Shown here: positions 1 to 12,762 of the stretch, in pieces
Layout: the number at the start of each line of letters is the position of its first letter
Numbering within the stretch: the first letter of the stretch is position 1
Source of the DNA: Dactylellina haptotyla
Lineage: Eukaryota > Ascomycota > Orbiliomycetes > Orbiliales > Orbiliaceae
DNA: 64,000 nt
Direction: 5' to 3'
NCBI GenBank assembly: GCA_031310005.1
Contig: CM062382.1
Span: 3,410,001 to 3,474,000, forward strand
The notes under the pieces: generated by a model
What the model saw: only the letters and a program-made list of their open reading frames with translations
Databases searched by the model: none
Told to the model about the DNA's origin: nothing
Made by a program: the position numbers and the translations under genes

Positions 1-1222
1 ATTTATCAAATCTCCAAAAGTTCAAGCTTTTCCTCATTGATCGCAAGCCTTCCAGGTTTAAAAGCATGACGTAGAGGAAATTCCGCCTCAGCCGCGAGTT
101 TTTCTTCTTGTGCATGTTGAAGGTCGTCTCACCAGTCGTTTCTGAATTCGGCCCAAATCAGATCCAGGAACCAATCGGAGTTCGTGGAGCATGTGAGATT
201 TGGTGCGCATGAGCTCTCACAATTCGGATACATAACTTCGGAAAACTAGCGTGATTCATCACACCATAAAATTTTCGATATCCATAAAGTTCCGGTTGCC
301 ATTCTAAATTTCCGCCAAGGATCCTGCTGTAATCCGTACCTCAATTCCTCAAGGAAGTGGTTTCGACGACCTTGTCAAACGGATCTGGTTGACAACAAAT
401 GTAGGTACACTTTCGAGTCTTGGAATGTTCGCCGATAAAAGCCTTTACCCAACGAGTTTCGCCTTGCCAAAATGTATATCCATCGAGATTTATTTCAACG
501 GGAAATAAATACTAAGATTATAATTGCCTGTTAATTAAGGCTTGTAGCTCAAGTAATTGGATAGTCATTAATGCAACCGGTACATTTTGTGACGTTCGAA
601 GTTGCAGTTGCTGGAATAACGAGTTGAGGGGCCTGGTGTTGTGCGATGTGGTTGGACGTAACAACGCCTGAGCTCGACATTCGCTCAACGATACCCTCGT
701 ACCCGTACTGCAGTATGACAGGATGCATGATATCATATTCCAGACTAGAAACAAGCTTTTTAAAAATTATAACCATAGAAATGGGTGCACCGACATCAAA
801 TTGAGGTCCTGAAATAAGAATAATATCCTTTGGGGACCACGAGTGAGCTCCTGAAAGATACCAATGATCGCGATCTCAACTGCGGTGGAATCGCATGATA
901 GCTACATAACATAAAATCACCGACATGATATCCGCGCCGTCCCATCCGGGTGCAAACGGGATACCATTGGCAGCACCCTAACACGAGAATTCACTTCAGC
1001 ATGGCCATCACAACCAAATGTCTATCAATTTGTTATCACTTGTTTAGTCTAGTTCTCATGTATTTCGTGAGCTCAGGAGTTCAGAGATACCCAACGACGC
1101 ACAACACCAGCGCGCGAAATCGGGTAGTCTGGTATCAACGTTCCAGCGGCGAAGGAAGTCCGGGTACCTTAATTATAATTTCGGTGTGCCTCAATACCTT
1201 CAATGGATGGCGGTTCTAACAG
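1..1222. other. Upstream non-coding region
   Basis: Only short, overlapping open frames without family features occur here, and I see no gene. The right end is the promoter of the MARVEL-type gene that starts at 1366. Confidence 0.5.
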
Positions 1223-1230
1223 TATATAAA
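1223..1230 (+). promoter_or_regulatory. TATA box of the MARVEL-type gene
   Basis: TATATAAA stands about 136 bp before the ATG at 1366 and is followed by a pyrimidine-rich stretch (1257-1290) of the kind found around fungal transcription starts. Confidence 0.45.
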
Positions 1231-1365
1231 GACGTCGAATTCCTAAGATAGTTGCGTCTTTTTCCTTCCTCATCTGCCATCAAAACTTCATCGGTTGTGC
1301 CAGCGACTACCTAATAGGGTTTTAATACATCGAGTTCAAGAAACCAAACCAAAAATAATAAAACA

Positions 1366-1996
1366 ATGGCCATCATCTCGGGAACTGTCAAGTCCGCCCT
1401 TTGGGCAATCCGATTCTTCCAATTCTCTTTTGCGGTAATCTTGACCGGCATTTTCTCTTGGTTCCACAACCGATTGTTTCACGCTGGAGTTTCCCCCTTC
1501 GGAACAACTGATGTACCCCTCGGCTTTTCCACAGCGACAATCTTCATCATTTTTATTGCGGTATACGCAGCTTCAGCCTTAGCTCAGGACGCAATGCTCA
1601 TTATTGCTATTCTAGACTTCCTCTTGCTCGGTGGTTATGTCGCCTCGGCAATAGTCTACAGGCACAACTTCAATTCTAAATGCGTAGAAAATACCCTTGT
1701 CAGGGTTTTCGACGCGGAAAGGGAGGGAGGTTGCAATTCCGTTAGGCTCGGAGCGGCCTTGTTGATTCTCCAAATGTATGTGATTCCATCCCTCATCAAA
1801 TCCAGCAGAATGTACACTTTGTTAATTGTAAGGTCGTTATAGTCTTTTGTTCACAGCTTCTACGATTCTATCGTACAGGGTAGCCAAAAGCCCACCCTCT
1901 CCCGCCGGTGCAACGGTTATCAACAATGAGAAATCTCTGTTCGGTCGTTTCCGAAGACATCACAGCCAGGAGCCTATCGCAGAAAGCCCGGTTTAA
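1366..1996 (+). CDS. MARVEL-like four-TM membrane protein
   Basis: Two exons, 1366-1775 and 1843-1996, give 187 residues. The 67-nt intron has donor GTATGT and acceptor TTATAG. Splicing there restores a fourth hydrophobic helix (ILLFTASTILSYRVAK) and a basic and polar cytosolic tail ending ESPV. Without splicing the frame stops at 1842 in the middle of a helix. Visible segments are TM1 near residues 12-30, TM2 near 60-76, TM3 near 80-100, a Cys-containing loop (about 106-125) and TM4 near 130-150. This topology and the WAIRFFQF start are typical of fungal MARVEL-domain proteins, which are proposed to act in membrane apposition or vesicle traffic. The specific role is unknown. A second acceptor (CACAG, 14 nt further on) would give a different short tail, so the C-terminus is the least certain part. 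Confidence 0.75.
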
Positions 1997-2592
1997 ATAA
2001 AGAAAGGCGATCGATGCAAACCTCTTGGATGAATATTGAACCGATTCAACCCAAATACGGAGAATACAGATATCCTGAACGAAGAACCTGAAGGGCCTAT
2101 ATGCCAGTCTCGAACCGAAACCATAACACAATAGGAAACACAACTAATCCAAATTTAAACGGAATTAATACCGATATCCAGCTTTATAATTTACCTCCAC
2201 GCCATCCCTTCTAAAAAATCTCGTCAACTAAGTGCACTTTGCCTCTGCTGTATCTACCATTAATGTAACTAATCAATAATACTATTCTGCATTTACCCTA
2301 ATGAACTTGCATACCAACCTCTCATTCTTTACCGCAATTGGTAGTCATAGCTGTGGTTGTACAATTGCAGTCGGCAAGAAATGCCAAGACCGTGTGGTGT
2401 TTTATGTGTTGGCAGCCAACGCAACACATGCTGTCGCGACCAGCCCGCGCGACTGGTCGGAGCACCGGGCCCAACCTCACTACATCACCGTCATCAACAT
2501 CAACATCAACATCACCACCTCGCTCTTTGCAGTCTTCCACCACCTCGCTCCGGGACCTGCGATCGATACGGCTACGTCGACCAGACTTCAAG
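1997..2592. other. Intergenic region and leader of the PQ-loop gene
   Basis: No gene seen. The segment 2488-2520 is a CAT/AACATC-rich simple repeat. It lies in the probable 5' leader of the gene starting at 2593 and opens several frames on both strands that I regard as spurious. Confidence 0.4.
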
Positions 2593-3633
2593 ATGGTTCT
2601 CTCCGTTTCCCCGTTTTCGCAGATGCCTGCAACGGATTGCAGCGCCCCTTTACTCGCCAACCCGTCTTATTCCAACTTTGGTGTCTCCGTCGTCCTCCTC
2701 CTCGGCATTTTGGTCTCCTACTTGCCCCAACATCACAGAATCATAACCCGTCAAACATCCGAAGGAATATCGCCGCTCTTCCTCCTCCTCGGAGTTACCT
2801 CTGGGACATGCGCTCTCGCCAATATCTGGATGTTAGGATGGGGCGTTGTTGAATGTTGCTCATCCGACCTTGGGCCCTTCCAATGTCTTGCTGGCATGCT
2901 TGGGATTTTGCAAGTCACCACACAGTGGTCTTGCTTCATGGTTATGTAAGTATTTCTTTGGTTTTTTGCTAGAAATAAAAGAGACCTACTAATGAGCGCT
3001 TCTACTCGACATAGTCTATTGCTTTTCTTAATCTACTTTCCACTGGCGACACCCGTCCTCCCAACCTCAGACAACCTCTCAACCGACTCACATCACCACA
3101 AGAATCCTAGCCCTACCACGGCCATCACGATTTCTATTTTGTCGCTCTTGCATCTAGTTGCGATATTAGCAGTGTCTGTATACCTATATCGTACCGCTTC
3201 TCCCACAACCATCCTCAACTGGACCTCCTTCCTTGGCATCCAATCTACCGTTCTCGCTAGCATCCAGTACATTCCCCAAATTTACACCACTTACAAACTC
3301 CAAGCAATTGGAAGTTTGAGTATCCCGATGATGTGCATCCAGACTCCCGGTTCTTTTGTCTGGGCATTCTCCTTGGCTTCTAGAGAAGGAACAGATTGGA
3401 GCAGCTGGTTGGTGTACTGCGTAACCGGTGTGTTACAGGGTAGTTTGTTGGTTATGGCAATAATCTTCGAGAGGAGGCGCAAGAGGGACGAAGCCGACGC
3501 TGCCTTGTTCGTAGATAGAATGGAGGACGATGATAGCTTCGTGCATGAAGCAGATAACACTGTTTGGAGAGAGCGACGACCAGCCAACGAGAGGACAAGA
3601 TTACTAGCGGATGAAGATGATGCAGACTTGTAA
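2593..3633 (+). CDS. PQ-loop repeat (cystinosin/Ypq-like) membrane protein
   Basis: Exons 2593-2945 and 3015-3633 give 323 residues. The 69-nt intron starts GTAAGT, has a CTACTAAT branch site and ends CATAG, and the phase closes exactly. The protein is polytopic, with about seven hydrophobic segments. It has the two paired motifs of the family: SYLPQ (P45-Q46) in the first repeat and QYIPQIYTTY (P205-Q206) in the second. Each is followed by a Ser-rich helix start (EGISPL, GSLSIPMM), as is typical for PQ-loop proteins. Family members export cystine or cationic amino acids from lysosomes or vacuoles, or act as regulators. A vacuolar amino-acid exporter is a reasonable inference, but the substrate cannot be read from the sequence. 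The last 60 residues are charged and acidic and probably cytosolic. The ATG was chosen because the upstream in-frame extension is the CAT-repeat leader. Confidence 0.88.
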
Positions 3634-3905
3634 AGAGCCACCTGTTGGGGCTAGTTGCAATATACCCTTCGAAAACGTATTGGAGTCTCGCGGAAAGCAT
3701 ATTCACATCTGGAGTTGGGATATATTTATACCTTTTGATGTTTTAGCAGGGTGTCATGAGAAATTCGGACCGGGGATCACTAGGGAATGTAGTTTTTGAT
3801 ATTAATTTCGCTAAAATCATTTGTAATATAAATCATCGGCATTTATTGTAGTATTTAGAGAACCTAAGGATATAATATAACGTCATCTTAGTCTGACAAC
3901 CAAGC
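3634..3905. other. Convergent 3' intergenic region
   Basis: AT-rich spacer between two genes that converge on it. The stretch at 3800-3890 is suitable for polyadenylation on both strands. No gene seen. Confidence 0.4.
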
Positions 3906-5324
3906 TCATACTCTCGGCTCGTCCCGTACGGCAGCCTCGCCCAGCTCCATCTCATTCAAACTTGCTCCCTGCCCGCCATCCCTGCGTCCCGAAAGCCTTT
4001 CCCGTTTGTTGGTGGTATCCATATCCTGCAATTCTACAATCGCCGACGCCTGTACGCCACTTTGTGTAACAGCCAACCTACTACTTGGGTTTCTCTTCAG
4101 ATGAAGTCCCCAGCTCATTCGAATAGCCCAGAATCGCGCGGCGAACCAAAATCCCAAAATTATCGTCCTGATCGCGTGACATGCAATTCGCATGTATTCC
4201 ATCCATTTCACCAGGCCTCTGATGGCCCAGTAGTATGCCGCGCTAAGCTGGGGTTCCGGATAATCCCTCGGGTACCGAACTCTACTTACGAAATATCTCC
4301 CATCGTTGCCATGTCGGTTTATACCCTCCGGCTTACGACAGAAGACTAACTCGTAGACGCAAGATATCATGCATTCGATGACTTCGCAGAGAATAAGAAT
4401 TATATCTATACTCGTCCAAAATGGCTGTGTAATTGTGAAAAAAATAAGATCGAAAATCTGGGGACCGCTTCGGGGAGTAAAGGAGCCGGGGTCCAGGCAA
4501 AACGCTATGAAATCGGGATTGATAAGAAACGCTAGGAGTGTGACCGACGATGATACTCTGTAGAAACCTTCCAAATCTTATTATCAGTAATGCCCAGCAT
4601 ATAAAATTTTCATCACGTTACAGTATTAGGTTCAAGGTAAGGGAATCTCACAATAAAACGAAGGACCAGTGCCAAAAATACAGAATAACATCCCCGATAA
4701 TAAAATCAGAAGTCTTGCTGTCTCCCCTTTTGAAAAATGGCTTCGCGAGATAGTCATCAACTGGCACTCCGACACGCAATATTTCGTCTGAATACAGGCC
4801 TGGGTAGGCTAGCGCAAAGGTAATAACCCGAAGAATAGCCGTCACTCCGACAAGAGAGTATATCCGGATGTAGATCTCGTACGTCTTGTCAATTTGTGCA
4901 TCTTGAGGACCCACAGCGGTTGAGGAGAGCAGAAAACGAGTGGCGAGCCAGTAGAAAGTGCATAGGCAGAAGTATGCCAGCATACAAACCTGTGCACCCC
5001 ATACTCCCGGTTTTAGCAGATCGGTTCAACCATCCTGGATCCCCAACAGAAGGAAAAGAAGCTCACAATAGCAGCTCGAGCCTTCAGAAATTCCTTCGCC
5101 TGGGGATATCCTTGGATATGAGCCGCACGGTCGTTGAGATAATCCATAGTAGCAAAATAGTACGCAGTCATAAAGATGGAGACGGCAAAGTATAATGTCG
5201 TAAATATTGCATCCGTGGTGAGGACGTAAAGGGAGTATTTGTCACGACAGGAGATCCAGTCGAGGTAGGAGTAGAGCCAGTTGATACGGCACCACTTCGA
5301 CGCATATTGATGAGAGATCTTCAT
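3906..5324 (-). CDS. Polytopic membrane protein, unknown family
   Basis: Three exons on the minus strand (5324-5067, 4989-4652, 4557-3906) give 415 residues. Both introns (77 and 94 nt) have GTGAGC/GTGAGA donors and CACAG/TACAG acceptors, and all phases close. The start lies in the good context CCACCATGA. At least six hydrophobic segments are visible: near residues 30-56, 88-107, 125-150, 178-197, 200-220 and 235-262. Conserved-looking features are RAAIVVCMLAYFCL in the second TM region and YFWHWSFVLL in the fourth. The C-terminal 70 residues are hydrophilic (NKRERLSGRRDG) and probably cytosolic. I do not recognise the family. The layout resembles fungal integral membrane proteins of unknown function. 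The very aromatic helices make a plasma-membrane or ER location plausible, but that is inference. Confidence 0.72.
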
Positions 5325-8300
5325 GGTGGGTATCTATTTGTCAAGCCGGGATGGTTAGAGGGTGGTGAACAGGAGTACGCCTCGGCGATCTGATCCTAGC
5401 TCGATTAAGGTTAGTCGAGAAGAGAAAGGGTGAAATGCCTACCTTGCGATTGATGGAAGTAATATCAAAGCTTTATCTGTGGACGTGGTTGACTTTGTCA
5501 TCCCAACATTGCATTGAGGGTTAAATATGGAGTGGGAGGATGGGTGAATTCCAAATGGGCGTGCGTGCTATACATGGCTTCCCGCTCAACAGATCATGGA
5601 TACAGGATTTTAGGTATGCTCTGCATCAAGGAAGAATTTGAAAGTAGGCTTAGATTAGCTTTGATATGATGACAAAGATCCGACTGACGGGTGGGGTGAG
5701 TGGAAATATATCATTCCCAACATCCAAGAGAGTTTGTGACACCGTCGCATACGCAGCCCCTAGCCAGCCATAGCCTGAACACATTATAACTCTAGGATAT
5801 ATAGGATCAAGACTAACATACTTGTAAGGTGTGGTACCCGGAGCCTGGGGGTATAAGAAATAGAGATCCAAAAATAGAAGAGATCGTTTCCTCCAATCGC
5901 ATATTGGTGTTTCGAGGAACAGACATACGCTGGTCGCCCTTTAAACACACTACCATGAAATAGAACCCAAATTTTAGAGTATTTCGGCTCAGGTTGGGGA
6001 GCCTTTCTACGAGCCTAACTCGCAGCTTACAACGGGGCCGATGTCTACATGGATATTATTGCGGAGCCGGTTCTTCCGGGGTCGAAAGTGCAGAAGCTCA
6101 CGAACCCTTGTCCTATAGAATAGAAACCAGTAGTCCATCTCTATTATTGATGCTTAGAAAATCAAGAATTTCTTAAGTTTCCCCTTGATTCTTGGCTCCC
6201 CTTTCTCTTCGAAGAATTGTCCGTAGTGCACGCGCAAACCCGAGGACACCCTAGGATCATAACTGTCAAATATTACACATCTGTCGACACTTTTCTTTTC
6301 TTGGTAATGAAATAAAGTCGCACTCAAATAAACGTTGCAGAAAAATCTAAAGAGCCTCAGAGTACGCCCATCCGAACCCTGACTCGAAATCATCCTACAT
6401 AGCTATACCATCTCGTAACGATGTTCTCGGTATGCAATATACAGCGCCTCGGCTCAGGGCGTGAGTTATTATTCAGAGTCCGCTTATTCTCATCTACTAG
6501 TAGGGCATTAGTAGGAAAATTCCCTTATACCACCAGGTCACGGATAGACATTTCCCAAGCTCGATAGCTAGAAACTAGAATTTCGTTGCAGTCGCTGGTC
6601 AACTCGTGGGTTTCGTGTGCAGGATCCTAAAGATATCAGGTGACAGTTGACAGGTTACGTCAGTCCCTAACTTCGATACCAACATTAATGATTCATTTAT
6701 TTTATTTTATTTTATTCACCTACTATCCTAGGCATGCCTTAAGTTCCGATTATATGGTCATCTCGACAGTAGGCTCATACTTTAGAGACTCGATGTTGTG
6801 GTATCGGACAGTTTCGAACAGGGGAGCTTATGTTCGACTCGGTGGATTTTGCTGAGTCAGCGCGAAAGAAATACCAGATGGCCTGGTTCTTCTACATCCC
6901 CAATGCGACAGATAGGCGTGCACATGATCTTAACGCTCTTTTTCGAAATTTCAAGGCTAGATTTGCCCAGTCAGGATCCTCTTCTGCAGCCAAATACCGC
7001 AAACCTGCAGCTCGTTGCGGCGGCATGATAAAGGTTCCAGAAGCGATCATACTATTCGCTACACTAGCATTACTGTTAAAATGTGTGGACCTGCACAAGG
7101 CAATTCATGGGGGTTCCGAAGGCTCTCCGATTTAATCGCGATTCCACTCGTTTTGTGGAGCTGAGAGAAATCACTAGCCTCTGCCCAGATCTTTGCCTCA
7201 CCTTAAGCTTACATCAGGCCATTCCGAACAGCTGCGGGTCTCCCGACGGCACCAAGTTCATTTTCCCTTCTTGTCAGAATTGCGTTTTTGGTCTGGTGGG
7301 TCTTCCTGGCTGTTCGGCTTGTGTTGCCTTTCGTTTTAGGCGACCCAAGAAACCTCGAAGCTAGTCCGGACGTCTGCAGGCCTATCGATTTCACTTGAGC
7401 AAGCGAGCGACTATCTGTGCCTCCAACTAAGATTAGATGAACGGCAAACTTGAGACCAAAAAGGGCTATCTTACAGTATCCTAAGCCCCAGTATCGTGTC
7501 GATTCGAGATTGTGGAGATACGCGTAGTACATCCGAGCAAACAAGATATCTTTTCACGTTTCTGATCCTTCACGTCTCAATTCTAGGAAGCTTTAAGAGA
7601 GGACCAATACGCAATATCAGAACCAGGTACCAGTCGCAGCCACCCAGGGCCATGCACGGTTTGTTCCGTAATCATTTCCTCAATCTATCCATTCCACTTG
7701 CGAAATGGATGACGACTGTATCCTCAAGGAAAAGGGCGTCGAAAGCTTGGGTCAACGTATGCATATGACATCGCGGAAACCCCGTCTCGTAGGCGGTCAA
7801 ATTTCTACGATGGCAATTCCTTCAACATCATGACCTTAGCCAAAGTCGCATGCTTGAATCTGATCAGCTGATCGAAATTCGAAGGTTAGAACGTCGAATT
7901 CGAGCCAAGTCAAGGTTACACCAACACATGTCTCCGTTCCGATCCAACATTCCAACGACTCGGCGCAAACCAAAAAATCCCGGTGTCGCCCACAATTGCG
8001 TGGACCTACTACAACATGCTCTAGCTCGCGGAACCACCGATACGTCAGTTTCGTACCCAAGATGCAATAAGAACTAGATCCCCCTGTTATATCAACATTA
8101 GGACGCATACGAAATCACGGTTTTCTCAAGAGGAGCAATATTCTGAGCTAACCTGTTCCAAAGACTCGCGTCTGGCACCTGTGGCAACTGTTTTACGTTT
8201 GACTCTCTTGGTCCCAAATACAATCCTCAGAAATATCTAGCGAAAACTTGTTTTCAGCCCCCAGATAAAACGAACAGTCGACCGACTCGGAAGGAAACAT

Positions 8301-10266
8301 TAACCAGCTTTCATGATACCAAATCCACCCAAATAGCCTTTAGAGGCTGAAAATTATTCCAGTCTGAGATTTGGAATCCTAGTAAATCTTTGGACCCGTC
8401 CCCCATCCCCAGAAGCATTCCTAGTAGACCCACACCTTATGCAAGTCTTTCTCAGCCATCGAACAGTATCTACCAATCAAATACCTAGCTCTCTGAAAGA
8501 TGTTGCTGTACTTGTGATCCAGCCAAAACACCTCGATAAAGGCGTACATTTACGGTCAAGTACACTGCACGATAATTGAGCGGAAGGCAGATTCGCACCC
8601 AATCAGCGGACAAAGAAGTCCAACTTCACCTTGATCTCTAACCACCCTCCAGTAATCAGAAAATGTTTCTCGGTAGGCACTAGACGATGCGGATCGCGAA
8701 TCACGATATGAAACGGCCTGGAACTATTTCAATTTGCAAAACAGCGGGATCAAAACATCGTATCAGGGTCGGAATGGTTGATAAATAAGCCTCAGCTTCT
8801 ATTTAAGTTATCGATAGCCATTTTCAGCCTCACAGGCCGAAAAATTATGATGAATACGGACCATCTCTTGTGTAATATCATTGTATTATGTGCTTTGTAG
8901 ACGCAGGTACCACCAACTCGAACCTCTTACACATCATTCATGACAAGCACACGTGGATTTTCCGATGCAACACCTCCGGCCCGCGAGCAGTTGCAAATTG
9001 AATTGCTTATCCCGCGTTTCCTTTCCCATCTTTCCGTTGATTTGTTTTTAGAATAGGTATTTTATTCCACTTTCAGCTGAACCGCGTTATTAAGGTCTGA
9101 CGGCAACGTCCTGACCAGGCCTCGGCTTCCTTTCCAGTTCCCCAAGAGACAATCTCGCGCTGTATGCACTCACTGCGAGATATATTTTCATCTGGCTTCA
9201 CAGTTGCAGAGCGAAGATGCCGCGGAAGGCTTCTGTTTTCTTCATGCATGTAGTAGTCAAGAATTGTGTTGCTCATCATAGTATCAGCGATACCTATACA
9301 TTTCTTAGTAGGCGCGGTCTGTACCTGTCCTGGATGTACCGCGCAGTATGACTCCCGAGCAACCCACTTCCGACTAAGTTCTTAGTCAGTTCATAACAGC
9401 CTTCACAAAGTTCAAAGAACTATCTAAGAAAATTCACCAAGCCCGCTAGACTGCGCACATGGTAGATGACGGTGTGTGGCTTCAAATCGAAAAACAAAAA
9501 ACGTTTTTTTTTAAAAATAAAATAAAAATTAGGGAAATAAGAATTAGAAGGAAAAGAAGAAAGTGATGCACACCCGTATATTCTCCTGTTGCCCCATAAT
9601 ACGATGAGGCACGAGTTTTTTTTTTTATTTTAGAAAAATGTGGGCAGTCTGCCTCGGAGCCATTTTGGGTTAAGAAGCATGGTAGTTTGAATTTTGTTGG
9701 ATTTTGTTACAACAGGATCTGGCGCAGAGTCTTCAACATAAAATGGAGGGCTTTCTGGCCGTTAAAACACCGGTTCATTTCTATCTCTCAGGAGCAACAT
9801 AATTTTTTAAACTAATATTTAGAGAAGTGGTAAACGCACCCAAGCCGCCCTCCCCGTCTATAATATTTTTCTTTCTTCTTCTTACATTCCTTGACATATT
9901 CCCACGATTTCTTCTTGGTTAGCCGTTATTGGCCCGGAACGCCAAACCCCCTGCATTTTGAAATCCTCCAATACACTAGTGCAAGCTACGATTAGCAAAC
10001 CAAGTCAAATCTTTCAAAAGAAATATAATCCATTACGGGACTCGGTTTCAATATATTGTGGCTTCTTTTTTTGTTTCTATCAGATTTCCCCAAAGTCCAG
10101 TTCATAGATTCTATTTCAAACTACCGCAACTTTTCACATTCATTCTTCCCATCAATCATTTTTATACCCGTTTTCCTGAAACGAGTAGAAATATATTTAT
10201 AAACCTGTTTTTAAATTTCAATCTCAACCAAGAAAAGATCAAATCTGAAAAAATAACAAGAAAAAC
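5325..10266. other. Gene-poor 4.9-kb region
   Basis: I see no convincing gene. Open frames are short, occur on both strands at once and lack family features. One minus-strand frame at 5650-5871 (73 codons) has a possible GTATGT donor, but splicing leads quickly to a stop. At 9494-9512 there is an A-run/CG/T-run palindrome in an AT-rich patch (about 9480-9560), and 9615-9630 is T-rich. The end of the interval (about 9840-10266) is pyrimidine-rich and is likely the promoter and leader of the zinc-finger gene. Confidence 0.4.
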
Positions 10267-12762
10267 ATGTCAAGCCCATCCGAGTACCCCCAAGATCCAG
10301 ACCCAGCATCCAGGTCTGAAAGGAAGGACGAAGGTGGAAGACGAAATTTTTATGCAACCCGCCCCAAGACGCCTCAGCTGCAAGTTCAGACGGATTCACC
10401 ACATTCAGGGGCCCGTGGTTTCCCTCCATCACCAGACATAAGTGTACCTCATGTTGTATTATCCCCGTAAGTAGACCTCTCCATTGCCTTTGTATCCCAT
10501 TTACATCTAATGACTCCAATATAAACACAGGCCTGGATATCATCATACACCTAGCAACTATCTGGAAGATTCGGTCCCGAAAGCACACCACCAGGCTATG
10601 CCTCCACCGCCTCTGCCCAGTAAAGGTATCAAGACAGAAGTAACCCAAACCATCAACCCATCAGTGCTTTCCATCTCCTCCCCTGAAGAGGTCCGTATTC
10701 TACGAGATCTAAGTATGGATGACCCTGCCAGCCCTAATGCTTTGCAGCACGAGACGTCTATGGAACAGGAGGAAGAGATGTTTCGCTTCGATGAATCAAT
10801 GGCTCGCCCCAGATTTTCTACGCCTTCAGATCAACTGCGATCTAACCAGCGCCCTGGCATGTTCAGGTCGCCAACAGAGTACGATCCCAGGTACTCTAGT
10901 AGAGACTTGAATTTCTCAGAATCTGTTAAAGCCCGTGAGGAACATCATGGTAGATATACAGTAAGAGATATTTCAGAACCGTCAGTTTCCTTCTCATCTT
11001 CAGAGCCCTCTAAAACTGTCTCTGGTCACTCTATCCAACTCCTTAAAGGCCCGATCGGTCAGTTCCAGTGCTGTTGTTGCAAAGCTGCCTTTATTGCAAA
11101 ACAAAATCTTGAGACGCACTTCTCCGCCCAACACAAGGGTAGACATACACACCCTACTGAATTTGAATTTAATTGTCGTTTATGTGGCGAGGGGTTTAGA
11201 ATCAAAAGTGATCGAGATACCCATCTGCTCGCATGTGGTGTTGTTCCGATAGCGAAGAGGGGCAAAAAGATCCCCCATGGACAAAGATTTTCCATAGATT
11301 CTCACCCCCACCGATACTCGACTAGTTCTCTATCGCCGGCCGGAGTAGAAATCCCTAATTCAGGCGGCCGGGACTCGCAGCTTTCATTAACCTCGATTAC
11401 TTCTACTCCAAGCGAGTTTGAACTTTCAGACTTCAATCCAACCGACGATGAGCCAACTACCATTCAAAAACTTGTCCTGAAAGCAAAGAGGCAGACAATG
11501 AATGCTCTCGGGAAGACAGCAGACGCCGAAGGAGAACCTATTTCACCGTCTAAAAGAAGAAAATCAAACGCATCGAGCCACTTCGCGAAAAACGTCGCAA
11601 GGAACATCAGCAAAGCCCTCGAAGCCGGCTTGATTAAGATGGAGGAGTTGACAGAAGGATTGGATACAGTTGCCGCCCCCGTCGGGATATCAGATCATCC
11701 AGAAGGTATAGCACCAAAGATCAAAGGCTTCCCGCAACCAAAATCGAAGACCAAGGGCAAAAAGTCGAAGGAGCAAAGCCCATTCGAGGACCAGCTGGCC
11801 TGTCCTTATGCCAAGGGGGATCCTGAGAAGTACTTAACTTGTTTACTCATCCATCGAAGGGATATGCCAGGACTACGGTAAACTCCCTTTCTTCTCAATT
11901 CATTCGTATAAACTCCTAGTCTCGTTCGCTAACATTCAATTTAGAGAGCACCTTGGTCGAGTTCATTTCGAAGGAACGACGCCACATGGTGCCATAGGTT
12001 CCAAAGACTGGCCCACTTTGTTCTTATTCTGCTTTCCACACTGGAACAATTACATACCCGACGGACGTAAGTATTTTCCTCTGAGAATTTAATACAGCAT
12101 ACTAGTAATACTAACGTTAAGTTCCACAAATAGGTTTTGACTATACCGAAACGATCAAACTACTCCAAGTTCTTAGTCTTGGAGAGCCCATCAACAAATT
12201 CCTTCGAGACCTCGAAAGACATCTTGCCGCCCGTCGCGCCAGAGAGCTGCAAGAGATGGAGGCCATATACACTGAACGCAGCTGGAGGAGGTACCAGGAG
12301 TTCCTAAGTGGAGTTCAGGCTTTCGATAGACCACCTTCATCACAACCCTTACAACCCGCCCGACCGCCATCCCCTCACTATCAGAGTGTTCAACCACTCC
12401 AACATCAAATGTATAGCCCGGAAGAGCCTATTGTCATGACATTGACAGTCTCTCGAGATATCGAATTCACACTGAACCGCCAAATCGAATTTCGATTCGT
12501 TCTTGGACACTTTAGCGCCAGTGAGTTCAGGCATTGGCTGGACGCAGTTTTTGATCCGCCGGTCATATTCTCTGAAAATCACTTGCGACTGCGAGAGTAT
12601 AATGCTAGGGTAGGAAGTTTGCAGGATCTCGAAATGTTTCTGAATCACGAGGTACCAGCGAGACTAGGCAACATTCGGAGACATCGAGATGATAACATTA
12701 CTGTTTCCATTCACGAAAACTGGACGACCGACTTTTTAACAATTACTCCGGGACACCACTAG
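10267..12762 (+). CDS. C2H2-type zinc-finger protein (fungal, uncharacterised)
   Basis: Four exons (10267-10466, 10531-11877, 11945-12066, 12134-12762) encode 765 residues. The introns are 64, 67 and 67 nt with GTAAGT/GTAAAC donors, and all phases close. The N-terminal third is Ser/Pro-rich and disordered. A first finger (CCCCKAAFIAKQNLETHFSAQH) is followed by an incomplete second one (CRLCGEGFRIKSDRDTHLLAC). A nuclear-type basic segment (SKRRKS) comes next. A further C/H cluster spans the second splice (CPYAKGDPEKYLTC, then LREHLGRVHF) and continues into an aromatic core (DWPTLFLFCFPHWNNYIPDG). After it come a coiled-coil-like basic segment (RHLAARRARELQEMEA) and a globular C-terminus. The same order of one good finger, degenerate fingers and a CPF/CPY-type block is common in uncharacterised fungal C2H2 proteins. 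DNA binding is likely but targets are unknown. Translation could also start at a later Met. Confidence 0.82.

Noticed and set aside
5650-5871. 73-codon minus-strand frame upstream of the polytopic membrane protein
   Set aside because: Tested as a 5' exon with its GTATGT donor, but the spliced reading stops quickly and does not join the next gene.
6640-8108. Cluster of 60-110-codon frames on both strands
   Set aside because: They overlap one another, lack consistent composition and show no transposase, reverse transcriptase or other family residues.
9494-9512. A-run/CG/T-run palindrome
   Set aside because: Simple AT-rich sequence; no second copy or flanking structure to suggest an element.
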